From Stramenopiles sp. TOSAG23-2 (taxonomy: Eukaryota > Sar), in NCBI GenBank assembly GCA_900128395.1, contig LT649266.1, forward strand, positions 1-51,846: 51,846 nucleotides of DNA. The letters are read 5' to 3'. The position numbers were made by a program, and so were the translations under genes. Below, piece after piece: positions 20,292 to 29,907 of the stretch. Below the pieces are notes generated by a model. That model was not told the DNA's origin. It did no database searches and saw nothing but the letters and a program-made list of their open reading frames with translations. The number at the start of each line of letters is the position of its first letter. Position 1 is the first letter of the stretch.

Positions 20292-21701
20292 CTACTCCCC
20301 TTTTTCTGGCTGCAACAAAGCCAGATCAAATGCTTTAAAAGACGGAAACCACTTTGCATACATTAAAATTGATTCAACAATCATTACAAGACGATCCTCA
20401 ATTGTCAAGGAATGAATTTCGTCTCTCGTCATTAAATTTCTTTCAAATTTTGATATTGGCCGTTTTGATGCAGAACAACGAAATGTCATAGCCAATGATT
20501 TACGCGGTGGAAGATGTGAAGAAGAAGAGCATGAAGAGCCCCAATGAATGCAATTAGGTTGCCAAAGAAGAATCGATCCTCTTGGTGCTGGCATTGGCAT
20601 TACTTTGTCCAAAGGAAAGTTTAAAATGACTTGTTCCGATGGTGGTTTAATTTTACGCGTTGGTAACTTTTGATTTAAATTAAGACCTGCTGTTTGATAT
20701 GCAACACGTTCATGCCAGTAATCATTACTCATATAAAATCTTTCATCTGCATCTTTTGGTAGAATATGCATACAACCATTTGTCAATCCAACATCATTCA
20801 CACACATCCAGGTAGATAAATGTGATGGACTACCATCAAGAAAATTAGCTTCTTCAAATGAATTATCTCTATGCGGTAATGGAAAATTTCCTCCGACTTC
20901 TGCTTCAGCAGTAGAAGAAGAAACATTTTTTTTTTTAGCATTGTTAATAGTAGTATTAATAGTAGTTGTGTTTGTTGTTGTTGCTTCATCAACACCATCA
21001 ATATTATTTGCCACTGCTGCTGCTTTGCTTCTAGATAATGCCCAACCATGCATTGAACTTTCCAATAAACAATCTTTCCCTAATATTGGGGATACCAACT
21101 CAAACATACGATCAATTAAAAGCCATGGTTCATCAAACAAAAAAACAAAAACTGGTGGCCAACCCGCTAATTTAAGAGATTCCATCGAAGCATCTATACG
21201 ACGGAGTATTTCATCATATTCTTTTCCCCAGCTAAAGGTTGGGTTTGGTGGGCCGTATAATGAAGGAGTTTCTGCTGCTGTTTTAAGACAATCATTTTTA
21301 ACAATAGTACATCCGCGTGTAGTTAAATTTTTTGCGACAAGTTGATGTAATTTTTCATTAAATAATGATGACATAGATGACGTACCTTCTCCTCTGTTTC
21401 CCAATGATAATCCCACCATTGTATTTCCACATGCATATTTCTCCCATTTATTTACAGCAAGAAGTGGTTTTATAGCTTCTGGATTTCGTGATACAATTTT
21501 TTCAAGTTGAGTAATGTACATGTTTGATACTTGATTGTTTTCTTTTTTTTTCCTTTTATTGGCTCTCCTTTCTTCATTGAGTCTTTTCTTTGCTTCCTTT
21601 TTACTTTCTTTCTTTTTTTTCTTTCCATTTTTTTTAGATGATGTAGATTGGTCAATTTCAGTATTGTTTTCCAAGTGTATATTCGCAATGTTCATCATCA
21701 T
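20292..21701 (-). CDS. phytanoyl-CoA dioxygenase (PhyH)-like Fe(II)/2-oxoglutarate oxygenase
   Basis: 469 residues. Residues 20-56 are a Lys/Glu-rich basic stretch that could act as a nuclear signal. The catalytic core holds the 2-His-1-Asp iron triad: H277-R-D279 in L-P-H-R-D-N-S-F, and distal H386 in C-I-H-W-G-S. A downstream Arg (R400 or R408) is suited to binding 2-oxoglutarate. W-M-C-V-N-D-V-G-L-x-N-G-C-M-H-I-L-P (298-315) is the PhyH-family strand between the two iron sites. A Thr/Asn/Ser low-complexity insert lies at 232-265, encoded by ACA/AAT-type repeats. Substrate unknown. The gene is divergent from the TSTD2 gene. Confidence 0.82.
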   Translation of the reverse strand: MMMNIANIHLENNTEIDQSTSSKKNGKKKKKESKKEAKKRLNEERRANKRKKKENNQVSNMYITQLEKIVSRNPEAIKPLLAVNKWEKYACGNTMVGLSLGNRGEGTSSMSSLFNEKLHQLVAKNLTTRGCTIVKNDCLKTAAETPSLYGPPNPTFSWGKEYDEILRRIDASMESLKLAGWPPVFVFLFDEPWLLIDRMFELVSPILGKDCLLESSMHGWALSRSKAAAVANNIDGVDEATTTNTTTINTTINNAKKKNVSSSTAEAEVGGNFPLPHRDNSFEEANFLDGSPSHLSTWMCVNDVGLTNGCMHILPKDADERFYMSNDYWHERVAYQTAGLNLNQKLPTRKIKPPSEQVILNFPLDKVMPMPAPRGSILLWQPNCIHWGSSCSSSSHLPPRKSLAMTFRCSASKRPISKFERNLMTRDEIHSLTIEDRLVMIVESILMYAKWFPSFKAFDLALLQPEKGE

Positions 21702-21803
21702 TTATTTACAATATATATATTATTGAAATAAGTAGAAATTTTATATATTTATGGTATATGAAATATTATTCTTATTCTTGCTAATTTCTACATGTATATA
21801 TAT

Positions 21804-21853
<50 letters not shown>

Positions 21854-22287
21854 ATAAAACTTTGTTTCTGATATATTAAAATATATGTTGCATATGTGCA
21901 TACTTTATATATATATATATCAATATAAATAATAAATACGGGTCAACAAAATCACGAATCATCACGTGTTCCTTTTCTCCTTCTCCGTCTCCAGCATTAC
22001 GAGGATAATAGCATAGTGCCATAAGCACATAAGCACATGTAAAAATTGCACCATTCATTTTTTTCTCTTCTTTTTTTTTTTTTTTTCAGAAGATATTTAT
22101 ATTATTCATTCTATAAAAATTGTTAATTTGTGCTCATACAAGATTATAGTATATATATAATAGATTACTTTTTTACTTTTTTTAATTGAATGGTACGTGT
22201 TGTCGTCTATTGTTGTTGTTCTTCTTTGTTGCATATATATATATATATATATTTATTTAGTTTTCAATATTGAAATAATTATTTACG
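21702..22287. other. divergent intergenic region with a (GA)n microsatellite
   Basis: A 45-nt pure (AG)n tract occupies 21806-21850. (AT)n tracts lie near 21709-21721, 21907-21920 and 22233-22252; the last is 35 bp upstream of the TSTD2 ATG. A 60-codon minus-strand ORF (21876-22058) is not convincing. Confidence 0.55.
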
Positions 22288-24132
22288 ATGAAAGAAGAAG
22301 AAAATAATAATAATATTACAACAACAAAAGCGGAAAGATTAGCAGCAAAAAAAGCAAGAAAATTAGCTAGACGTGCATTGCGTAAACAAGAGGAAGAGGC
22401 AAAGGCAAAAGGATTATCAACGGATACTATTGGTGTTAATATTGAAGCATCTAAATCAGTTATTAATAAACCATTGCCTGAAATACCGTATAATTTGAAA
22501 CCAAATGCTGTTACAATATGTCTATGTTATCAATATAAAGAACCTGCTTGGAGTAAAAAACAACATAAAAATGCAATAACACAAATTTCTAAATTTGCAA
22601 ATCAATATAATATTACAGGTAGAGGACGTTGTGCTAGAGAAGGTTTAAATTGTACATTGACTGCAAGTGCTGAAAACATGAGAAAATTCTGTTATGCATT
22701 GAGAGAATGGGATCCTTTATTTAATGAAACTGATTTCAAATTAAGCGATGGCGAAGTTTCAAGTGCTATGTTTCGTACATTTACGTTGCGAAAAGTAGAA
22801 GAGCTTGTTGGGTATGGTTTAGGTGGGGTCAAAGCTCCTTCTATTAAAAAACATGCAGGTAAACATTTAGAAGCAATTGATTACCATAAACAAATGGAGC
22901 AAAAAGATACGGTAATCATAGATGTTCGAAATAAATATGAATCAGATATTGGACATTTTCAACCACCAAAAAATGGTGCTGAACTTTTGTTACCACCTGT
23001 ACGTAACTCAAATGAATTTCCGAAATGGTTCAATGATCCACAAGTAAAAAAAAAATTACATAATAAAACTGTAATGATGTATTGTACAGGTGGAATACGA
23101 TGTGAACGAGCTACTGCATTATTAAATCAAATGACGGAAGCGGAAGAAGATGGTGGTTTTAAAACAAAAGATGTAGTCATGGCACGCGGTGGCATTGAAC
23201 GATATATAAAAACATTTCCAACTGGTGGTTATTGGAAAGGTAAAAATTATTTATTTGATAAAAGAATGGAGCAAGTACCAGAATTAAAACCTATAAATAA
23301 AACAGATGAAGAGTTGCAAAATGTAACATGTTGTATGTGCGATAAACCATATTCATCGTATCGAGGTCAATTTAAATGTGGAAAATGTTATGTACCCGTC
23401 ATTGTTTGTACAAAATGTCAACATAAGGCAAAACGAAAGCCAGAAGCATGTGTATGTCCATTATGTAAAGAAGGATACGAAGTCCCAGATTTAAAACCAG
23501 ATTTAATTGGCCAAAAACGTAAACTTGGTTTAATAGATACTAGTGGGAAAGATGTAGTCTCAGGAAGTCTTATTACTGGCGGGAGCACGAGTCTCGTATC
23601 AAATAAGAAAGGTAGAATTGATACTAATACTAGTGTGGAACCATCATGTTACCTATTATTAAAGCGTTTACCATTGATAATAACAGCCAATGCACTTCGC
23701 CATTCAATATTACTTTCGTTATTGTTGTATTCATCACCATCATTGGAAGATAGTGATGAAGACTTGTCAATAAAAGACATATCACAAATAATTAAACATG
23801 TAAAATGGAATATTGATAAAGATACAAATACATTTAATGGTAATGCTATTGTCCACCTATCGTCGTTAAAATATGCAAACGCAATTGTAGACTTTCATGA
23901 TCAACAAAATGGTTTAATAGTATTTTCATCAGATTCTGACGCATTGCAAGTAATACGTAAAGCAAAGGGTGCTATTAAGTATCAAGGAAAGAAGAATGTA
24001 AATTATTTAGAAATTTGTAAGAAAATTAAAAAAAAAAAATTAGGACGTCGTATGAATGTTACTTTTATGAAAAAAGATAAGGATTTATTATTATTTGAAG
24101 AAAAAGAATTAGAATATCCACCGGTATTATAG
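22288..24132 (+). CDS. TSTD2: rhodanese-domain protein, TSTD2/TrhO-like
   Basis: 614 residues. The N-terminal 45 residues are Lys/Arg/Ala-rich. Residues about 70-185 match the UPF0176/TrhO acylphosphatase-like domain (G-R-x-R-x-A-x-E-G-[LI]-N-x-T). The rhodanese domain runs about 195-320, with the sulfur-accepting Cys266 in M-Y-C-T-G-G-I-R-C-E, the family signature, followed by A-R-G-G-I. Residues 348-393 form a Cys-rich cluster (C-C-x-C, C-x2-C, C-x2-C, C-x-C-x2-C) likely to bind zinc. Bacterial TrhO makes 5-hydroxyuridine in tRNA; the role of eukaryotic TSTD2 is poorly known. Residues about 440-614 are an unrecognised C-terminal extension. Confidence 0.88.
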   Translation: MKEEENNNNITTTKAERLAAKKARKLARRALRKQEEEAKAKGLSTDTIGVNIEASKSVINKPLPEIPYNLKPNAVTICLCYQYKEPAWSKKQHKNAITQISKFANQYNITGRGRCAREGLNCTLTASAENMRKFCYALREWDPLFNETDFKLSDGEVSSAMFRTFTLRKVEELVGYGLGGVKAPSIKKHAGKHLEAIDYHKQMEQKDTVIIDVRNKYESDIGHFQPPKNGAELLLPPVRNSNEFPKWFNDPQVKKKLHNKTVMMYCTGGIRCERATALLNQMTEAEEDGGFKTKDVVMARGGIERYIKTFPTGGYWKGKNYLFDKRMEQVPELKPINKTDEELQNVTCCMCDKPYSSYRGQFKCGKCYVPVIVCTKCQHKAKRKPEACVCPLCKEGYEVPDLKPDLIGQKRKLGLIDTSGKDVVSGSLITGGSTSLVSNKKGRIDTNTSVEPSCYLLLKRLPLIITANALRHSILLSLLLYSSPSLEDSDEDLSIKDISQIIKHVKWNIDKDTNTFNGNAIVHLSSLKYANAIVDFHDQQNGLIVFSSDSDALQVIRKAKGAIKYQGKKNVNYLEICKKIKKKKLGRRMNVTFMKKDKDLLLFEEKELEYPPVL

Positions 24133-25080
24133 CACTATAATATGAAATATTTTATTATGTGGCTGTAAGTAGTTTGTATATATATATTTGCCTGTCTCTT
24201 AACCTGTATGTATCTTTTTTTTCATCCCCCCCCCACATCTTTAGTATGATGATTTAAAGTGTAATGAAATTTATGGCAAGACTAATACTCTTGACACTTA
24301 TGATACATGGGTCAATCGCATCGATAGTTCACAGCGACCCCATAATATCGATTAAAGTCCATATTCATACACCGTCTGACTTTAGATTGGAATCTCTCTA
24401 TTATATATTAGATACATATTATGTTTGAGATAAATTTTACGATTGATGGTTTGCTAACAATATATATATTACAACTTTATGAAGGAGGACCTCTTTCACT
24501 TAGCTCTGAATCACAGACAGAGGAACCATCTTTTGAATACTAAATAATTTTTACTGAAACTTTATAAATCATTTTTGATTTGAGATGTTAATGAACGGGA
24601 GTAAAAGAATTTTATATAACATATGAGTAAGAGAAAAAGACACAGTGCAGAAATATATTATAAAAAATAAAAATTTTAGATATTTACGGGAATACGAAGC
24701 TGGTGATATACAGAGAAAACGAGACGGAAAGTAAAAATTATTACCCACACAAGAGAGGTGGTATGATACTAAATTTTTAAAAATAATTTGTGTATATCTA
24801 TATACTCGTAATATTTATTTTGTGTATATATATAATATATAATTTAATTTACGCATAATTTATTTTTAATTTACTCATGATAATTCCTACTCTTCAAAAG
24901 AATAAAATAACTGAAATAATCTATCTCACACAAGTGTGTTGATATTCTCATAATCGAAAATACCAATGAAGGTAAATAGATAGTATATATTTTTCACAAC
25001 CGTGCACTTCAAGATCTTTATCCGACTAGTTACCGATTGTTGTTCACAACAGGATCTTTCACTTTGACAGCCTCACCGCT
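24133..25080. other. left part of accessory island, non-coding
   Basis: No intact gene. It contains repeat copy A (24469-24635) and A+T-rich sequence, and runs into the assembly gap. Its sequence resembles the other flank of the PAS-like gene. Confidence 0.5.
24469..24635 (+). repeat. island-flanking repeat, copy A
   Basis: Nearly identical to 29399-29550 over the first 99 bases (one substitution seen) and again over the last 45 or so, beginning TTACAACTTTATGAAGGAGG. Copy A keeps about 15 bases (ATCATTTTTGATTTGAGATG region) that copy C lacks. A third, partial copy is at 25794-25874. Same orientation in all three. Confidence 0.8.
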
Positions 25081-25252
25081 NNNNNNNNNNNNNNNNNNNN
25101 NNNNNNNNNNNNNNNNNNNNNNNNNNNNNNNNNNNNNNNNNNNNNNNNNNNNNNNNNNNNNNNNNNNNNNNNNNNNNNNNNNNNNNNNNNNNNNNNNNNN
25201 NNNNNNNNNNNNNNNNNNNNNNNNNNNNNNNNNNNNNNNNNNNNNNNNNNNN
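25081..25252. other. assembly gap (172 N)
   Basis: A run of N. It lies within the repeat-rich island, so the real length and content are uncertain; any reading frame through it is meaningless. Confidence 0.99.
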
Positions 25253-25471
25253 GGAAGGATAGAAACCTACTTGTGCTTGTAGAGTATTAGTTTGCAGAGG
25301 TGCATTAGAGCTTTACTATAGTAGGATATAACATATTATTCTTGCGATTGAGTATTGAGCATATTACTTTAACACGAGAAGTATAAAAATATTATAACTT
25401 ACTTCGTAGATTTTAACCATTTTATTTTATATTTAAAAAATATATATATAATTTTCTCAACAAATACAAAA

Positions 25472-25639
25472 ACCGATAGCTCACGAATTGAGAACTCCCA
25501 TGATGATGACCGGGGCATAACGGGATTTTTTAAAGACGGAAATCAATATAAGGAATTGCATGAGGACATGAATTTACAAAAATTTCAAAACGATATGAAT
25601 AATGATGATGAATCTTCTTCATTGCCAAAATATGCGTAG
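25472..25639 (+). pseudogene. C-terminal coding-like fragment, D/N-rich, no start
   Basis: This frame ends at TAG 25637-25639 and reads D-S-S-R-I-E-N-S-H-D-D-D, then G-F-F-K-D-G-N-Q-Y-K-E-L-H, then an acidic D/N/S tail. No ATG stands at its head and the 23-nt sequence CGAATTGAGAACTCCCATGATGA from its start recurs alone at 25713-25735. It looks like the 3' end of a disrupted gene or of a repeat-borne ORF. No family is recognised. Confidence 0.3.
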
Positions 25640-25793
25640 AAAGTGCTGTAAAAGTATGAGTGTAATATTTAAATAAATAAATATAATAAAACTAAACTGA
25701 AGAATATATAAACGAATTGAGAACTCCCATGATGAGATATATATAAATAATTTCCTATGTTTATACGTACCAGTATAATAAATAAGTATTTAA

Positions 25794-25914
25794 AAATCAT
25801 TTTTGATTTGAGATGTTAATGAACGGGAGTATAAAAGAAATTTATACGCTCGTATAATATAATGAGTAAGAGAACATTTTATATAATTTTCTCTTACTCA
25901 TATAATATTATACG
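25794..25914 (+). repeat. island repeat, partial copy B with a terminal inverted segment
   Basis: 25794-25874 matches the 3' half of copies A and C. It is followed by an inverted echo of its own end: ATGAGTAAGAGAA at 25862-25874 pairs exactly with 25889-25901 and the pairing continues outward over the CGTATAATAT block. This forms a hairpin of about 65 nt. Confidence 0.65.
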
Positions 25915-26040
25915 TATATATTACGTGAACTTCTATTTTATGTCGATACAACAATTACAAACAAAACCCAACCTAAGATACCAAAACTACGAAAATTAAC
26001 CGTCGAGAATGATCCTCTTGACTGCTGCCAAAACTTATTG

Positions 26041-26466
26041 ATGAATACGATGGTCGTTAACAACCACATTTTCCAAGCTTCAAAATTAAAATTACAAAAG
26101 TACAAAAGAAGCCATGAAAATGCACGTGCTAACGGTTCTCGCTCTAATGCATCAATAGTTCCATTCGCAGTCGATACGCTAGGAAATTTTTGCTCTATTG
26201 CTATTACCTTCTTAAAAGCAATTGCTAAAACAAAGTTTGCAAAAATCTCGAACAAAGCCGAAGTAAGGGAGCTCGCAGCTTCTAATTGGATTTCTACTAC
26301 GTGTAGAGATATACAAACCGCGATTATTAAGACTTGCGCCTATAATAATCGTTTTGCTTTAAAATGTGCATTTGGTGAGTCGTATAATGAATTGTACCCT
26401 GGTACAATTTATTCTCCGCCTTCCTATGATGCCCATTTTTTATCAAGTAGGAATTATCATGAGTAA
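26041..26466 (+). pseudogene. 5'-incomplete ORF, possibly the C-terminal end of a retroelement polyprotein
   Basis: The first ATG is at 26041, but the frame is open back to TAA 25903-25905 and the upstream codons look coding. This suggests a missing 5' part or an upstream exon. The 141 codons contain S-N-A-S-I-V-P-F-A-V-D-T-L-G-N-F followed by a hydrophobic helix F-L-K-A-I-A. A V-P-[FL]-x-[VI]-[ED]-T-x-G segment followed by such a helix occurs near the C-terminus of some LINE-type reverse transcriptases; that link is from memory of the pattern and is weak. There is no catalytic core. The antisense strand is also open (25938-26255) but looks less protein-like. Confidence 0.35.
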
Positions 26467-26514
26467 ATTAAAAATAAATTATGCGTAAATTAAATTATAT
26501 TACGTACTTTTAAT

Positions 26515-29286
26515 TTAACTAAATAATTTTAACAAATTCCAACCCTCAGTATCGTCCTGCGAATCTTCTTGTGAACTGTCCCAATCTTGCATTTTTGGTG
26601 GTCGATAGCGTTTTGTGGAAACAATGGTGATTACGCAACCCATATACCGAGCATCTTGCATTATTTCTATCCGAACCGTATCCACCTCCACGTCATTCAC
26701 TCGCAATACCATCACAATTTTATCATCTTCTTCCAAAGTCCCAGTCAAAAATTGATACAATAGTGGCAGAAAATTTCCAAAGGTTAAGGTGTTGGTTTTG
26801 ACTCGCTGCATGATCGTAGTATAATCCCCGTAGTATTCCGCAGCCTGTGGGCTGCGGTACACCAAACTCTGCAACCAATTTTCCACATGCATGTCATGAA
26901 TCACAAACATCCGGGCCTTTGATTCTGGACCATGGACTTGCACCAGTTTCTCCAAAAACTCTTGGTATTGTTTCGGATTAGAAACCTCAGTAGGGTATCC
27001 TTTAAACTTTCGCAGCGTTTTATGCATCCACTCTCGCACATCGTATTCCCCAAAGTCCGTCGGTACTTCTTCTTCGATGACACTTCCAACCAATGCGTGC
27101 ATCGCGTCAATTTCCGGGGTTTTTTCCACGATCACCGCAGTATAAAATTGTTTCGAGGCATCGGTATGAAAGGTTATGGTAAAGGTCCGACACATTCCAT
27201 CCTTGCATTGAATGTCCCGCTCTATTTCTGGAATCCGTCCACTCCAGATCGGCCGTAACACCACGTTCCACATGACGTGCATGGGGTTACGAATTGGTTT
27301 GATATTTGTTGAAATTTCGAAAATATTTCCAAAACAATGTAGAAATTCATCCGAATAATGCAGAGACGTCTCAAAGGTAGACTGCGACAAATCGGAAGTC
27401 ACGTACATTCCCGTGTATCGAGACTGAACTTGCTCTAATGTTATTGAGGATGACGACGGACGATAAAACCATTTCAACACGTTCCATCCCCATCGCGTAG
27501 CAGAAAGAATGGAACTCCCCGATCCATTCAATTTCTTTCGTTGATTTTCGAGATGCAATGGCAAGTTGTAATTCTGCTTTCCCTCCACCACCAGCACGTA
27601 GAATCGCTTGCTCTTCGAGCGGAACTGTCGCAAGACATAGGTATGCATCTTTCCTTCACGCATCACGTCTCGATGTAAGCGTGGGGTCCTTCCTTGCAAC
27701 AATGGTTTCAAAAACCCTGTCCACATAAAGGTGGTGGAGTACCCCTCCTCCCCGAACACGGTATAGATATTTTGCTGGGGCCCGAATTGTTGGACGTATG
27801 CGTTCGAGGCATACACGTGAGAGGCTTCAAACGTTGTCGCTTTTAAATCCCAAATGCAAAACCATGCACGTTCTTTGTACAGGTCCACCATTTGTGCTAA
27901 CGTTCCACCATCACCAGCAAAGTATTGCATCACCTTGAACCCCCACAACGCTATATTCTTCGCAGACAATGTTCCAAACTGATGGGTGGTTACGATTGTG
28001 GGGAAGTCATACTCTGGTGATTCACGTACCAAGCCGCAAACGTATCGGGGGATATTACGATGTTTCACCAATCGAACATCCACAATAATATCCTCGGCCA
28101 ACCGCAACTCAAAGGTACCTTTGGCGATGTTGGCTAGTAACGAGATATAAAACGAGGTGGATCGAAGATTTTCTTTGAACAAATATTCCAAATTGTGATG
28201 GGATTCCGCTTGTGATTTTGGCAAAGTAACTTGAGAATGTGCAAACGTTGATGAGGACAAATCGCCTAGGTGAAAGCATCGCCGGCCTGCGTCCATTCCA
28301 AGTTCGTTTTGTATGATTTGGAGCGGATTGGGTTCTGGGGCTAACGAGGGTATCCCCATCATTTTTTTCACAAAGACAAATACACTCGCTTCCACGAGTC
28401 CACCAGATGGAGACATGGTTTGTTCTTGGTTGCCAGGCACCATGCTCACGTCCAAAGGCAAGTCGTCCTGGTCGATCACATCCAACCAACTTTGTACTGG
28501 ATATCCTACCAGTTGGGATATGGCAAACCGGGCTTTGGTATCGTCGTTGTCCGGTAATGCGGCAAAACATTTGACAGCCGAGGCATCGGTTCCTTGGATT
28601 GTTTCACACAATAGTAATCCTTCTTTTTTCCCAGTATGCCAATACGTACATGAGTTTTTGTATGCAAGTGGCTCACCAACAAGACCAAGTTTTTTCGGCT
28701 TCTTTTGCTTCAACAAGTGTGTCAGCAATACCTTTGCCAACGACGATTTCCCAAAGAAGTGTAACACCACAGTATGGAAATTGATTGTTTGTTGTTGTTG
28801 TTGTAAAGTTTCTTCCACCCGACCCATGAGTTGACTGTTAAGAAAGCGCACAATAACGTCAGTCGGTTGCCCTGTGCTTTCCATGACTTTCCATACTTTT
28901 CGACGCATTTTATTGACGCGTACAGTCCATGGTAAGGTACACAATACAGAAGACTTGTATGAATGACCATATTTTCCATCATGATCCGTCCAAAAAATAA
29001 CACTATTTTTTGTATATCTACGCATCGGCTCGGGCTCTTCCGATCGCAATGTATGGAGTAAATTACCCTTTCGAACACTTACGGTCCAACGATTTATTTT
29101 CTCTTCCGGTATATGAATTTTTTCTCTTTCCAGTTGCAATTGACACGGTACCACCGACTGTTTTTTTAAATACTCATGAATGTCCTCTACCAACGTGTTT
29201 TTCTTTAGTCTTTTCACTATTTTTTTCTTAATTGTTACATCAACCAATGAGGTCTTTTCGTTTCGTCTTTTAGGCTTTCTCTTCAT
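26515..29286 (-). CDS. large protein with tandem PAS-like modules, island cargo
   Basis: 923 residues from the ATG at 29286; 26 extra codons upstream read through an (AT)n tract and are discarded. The N-terminus is strongly basic (K-R-K-P-K-R-R, K-K-K-I-V-K-R-L-K-K), a likely nuclear signal. At least three, perhaps four, similar blocks of about 100 residues follow. Residues about 255-310 hold [FL]-x-G-Y-x-x-x-x-W-L-x-V-I-x-x-D-D-L-P, a PAS-like segment. Residues 473-570, 625-722 and 790-892 share a strand, Y-S/A-S-x-x-Y/F, a [FY][YF]G turn, L-x-P-L/I-L/W-x-G and two final beta strands. A W-G-[FW]-x-[VL]-[LM]-K motif precedes two blocks and recurs at the very C-terminus (915-920). Base composition is visibly richer in G+C than all neighbours. 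Function is unknown. Confidence 0.7.
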   Translation of the reverse strand: MKRKPKRRNEKTSLVDVTIKKKIVKRLKKNTLVEDIHEYLKKQSVVPCQLQLEREKIHIPEEKINRWTVSVRKGNLLHTLRSEEPEPMRRYTKNSVIFWTDHDGKYGHSYKSSVLCTLPWTVRVNKMRRKVWKVMESTGQPTDVIVRFLNSQLMGRVEETLQQQQQTINFHTVVLHFFGKSSLAKVLLTHLLKQKKPKKLGLVGEPLAYKNSCTYWHTGKKEGLLLCETIQGTDASAVKCFAALPDNDDTKARFAISQLVGYPVQSWLDVIDQDDLPLDVSMVPGNQEQTMSPSGGLVEASVFVFVKKMMGIPSLAPEPNPLQIIQNELGMDAGRRCFHLGDLSSSTFAHSQVTLPKSQAESHHNLEYLFKENLRSTSFYISLLANIAKGTFELRLAEDIIVDVRLVKHRNIPRYVCGLVRESPEYDFPTIVTTHQFGTLSAKNIALWGFKVMQYFAGDGGTLAQMVDLYKERAWFCIWDLKATTFEASHVYASNAYVQQFGPQQNIYTVFGEEGYSTTFMWTGFLKPLLQGRTPRLHRDVMREGKMHTYVLRQFRSKSKRFYVLVVEGKQNYNLPLHLENQRKKLNGSGSSILSATRWGWNVLKWFYRPSSSSITLEQVQSRYTGMYVTSDLSQSTFETSLHYSDEFLHCFGNIFEISTNIKPIRNPMHVMWNVVLRPIWSGRIPEIERDIQCKDGMCRTFTITFHTDASKQFYTAVIVEKTPEIDAMHALVGSVIEEEVPTDFGEYDVREWMHKTLRKFKGYPTEVSNPKQYQEFLEKLVQVHGPESKARMFVIHDMHVENWLQSLVYRSPQAAEYYGDYTTIMQRVKTNTLTFGNFLPLLYQFLTGTLEEDDKIVMVLRVNDVEVDTVRIEIMQDARYMGCVITIVSTKRYRPPKMQDWDSSQEDSQDDTEGWNLLKLFS

Positions 29287-29907
29287 GATATGAATGGTGT
29301 TTATTTGATCTAGTTCTCTGTAAACATATAATATATATATATATATTATATATATTAACGACAATACAAAAACATTTAGATTGATTAAAGAATGTGACTT
29401 ACAACTTTATGAAGGAGGACCTCTTTCACTTAGCTCTGAATCACAGACAGAGGAACAATCTTTTGAATACTAAATAATTTTTACTGAAACTTTATAAGGA
29501 TTTTAATGAACGGGAGTAAAAGAAATTTATATAACATATGAGTAAGAGAACATTTTATAAATATATATATATATATATATTCCACTTAAGTTTCACGTAA
29601 ATATGCACTCTCGTCACACTTTTTTACATTGTTGTCCAATGAAATAGCATTACAAGAAGGGTATTTTGACGATATCGTTATAAATAGGGTATTTTATACT
29701 TTTTTTGTCAACAAAAAATGAAGTGCACAAGTGTATTAATACATAATAAAATTAATTATTATCATATGAACTTAGATTTAAACCATCAAATATATATATG
29801 CATATTAATATATATTTTAAAGTACATGTATACGCAGCATGTAAAGAATGAACATATACATCTAGACACACCAGCGCACTTCTTCTACTCGTAAATCTCT
29901 TTCTGTT
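29287..29907. other. right flank of the island, non-coding
   Basis: Contains the (AT)n tract 29331-29355 upstream of the PAS-like gene, repeat copy C, an (AT)n tract at about 29559-29580, and A+T-rich sequence without a gene. Confidence 0.5.
29399..29550 (+). repeat. island-flanking repeat, copy C
   Basis: Matches copy A (24469-24635) almost base for base except for a short deletion after ACTTTATAA. Being in direct orientation on both sides of the PAS-like gene, A and C could be the ends of one insertion or two dispersed copies. Confidence 0.8.

Noticed and set aside
21876-22058. 60-codon minus-strand ORF beginning at an ATG
   Set aside because: Its 3' half reads through an (AT)n tract as Ile/Tyr repeats; unlikely to be a protein.
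24469-24545. Twenty-codon minus-strand peptide frame in the island repeat
   Set aside because: Too short and preceded by a stop; a splice-acceptor-like TTTAG is not enough to call an exon.
25037-25282. Reading frame spanning the N run
   Set aside because: It exists only because N codons carry no stops; no real sequence supports it.
29287-29364. 26 extra N-terminal codons of the PAS-like protein
   Set aside because: They translate an (AT)n tract into Ile/Tyr repeats; the next ATG (29286) starts a normal basic N-terminus.
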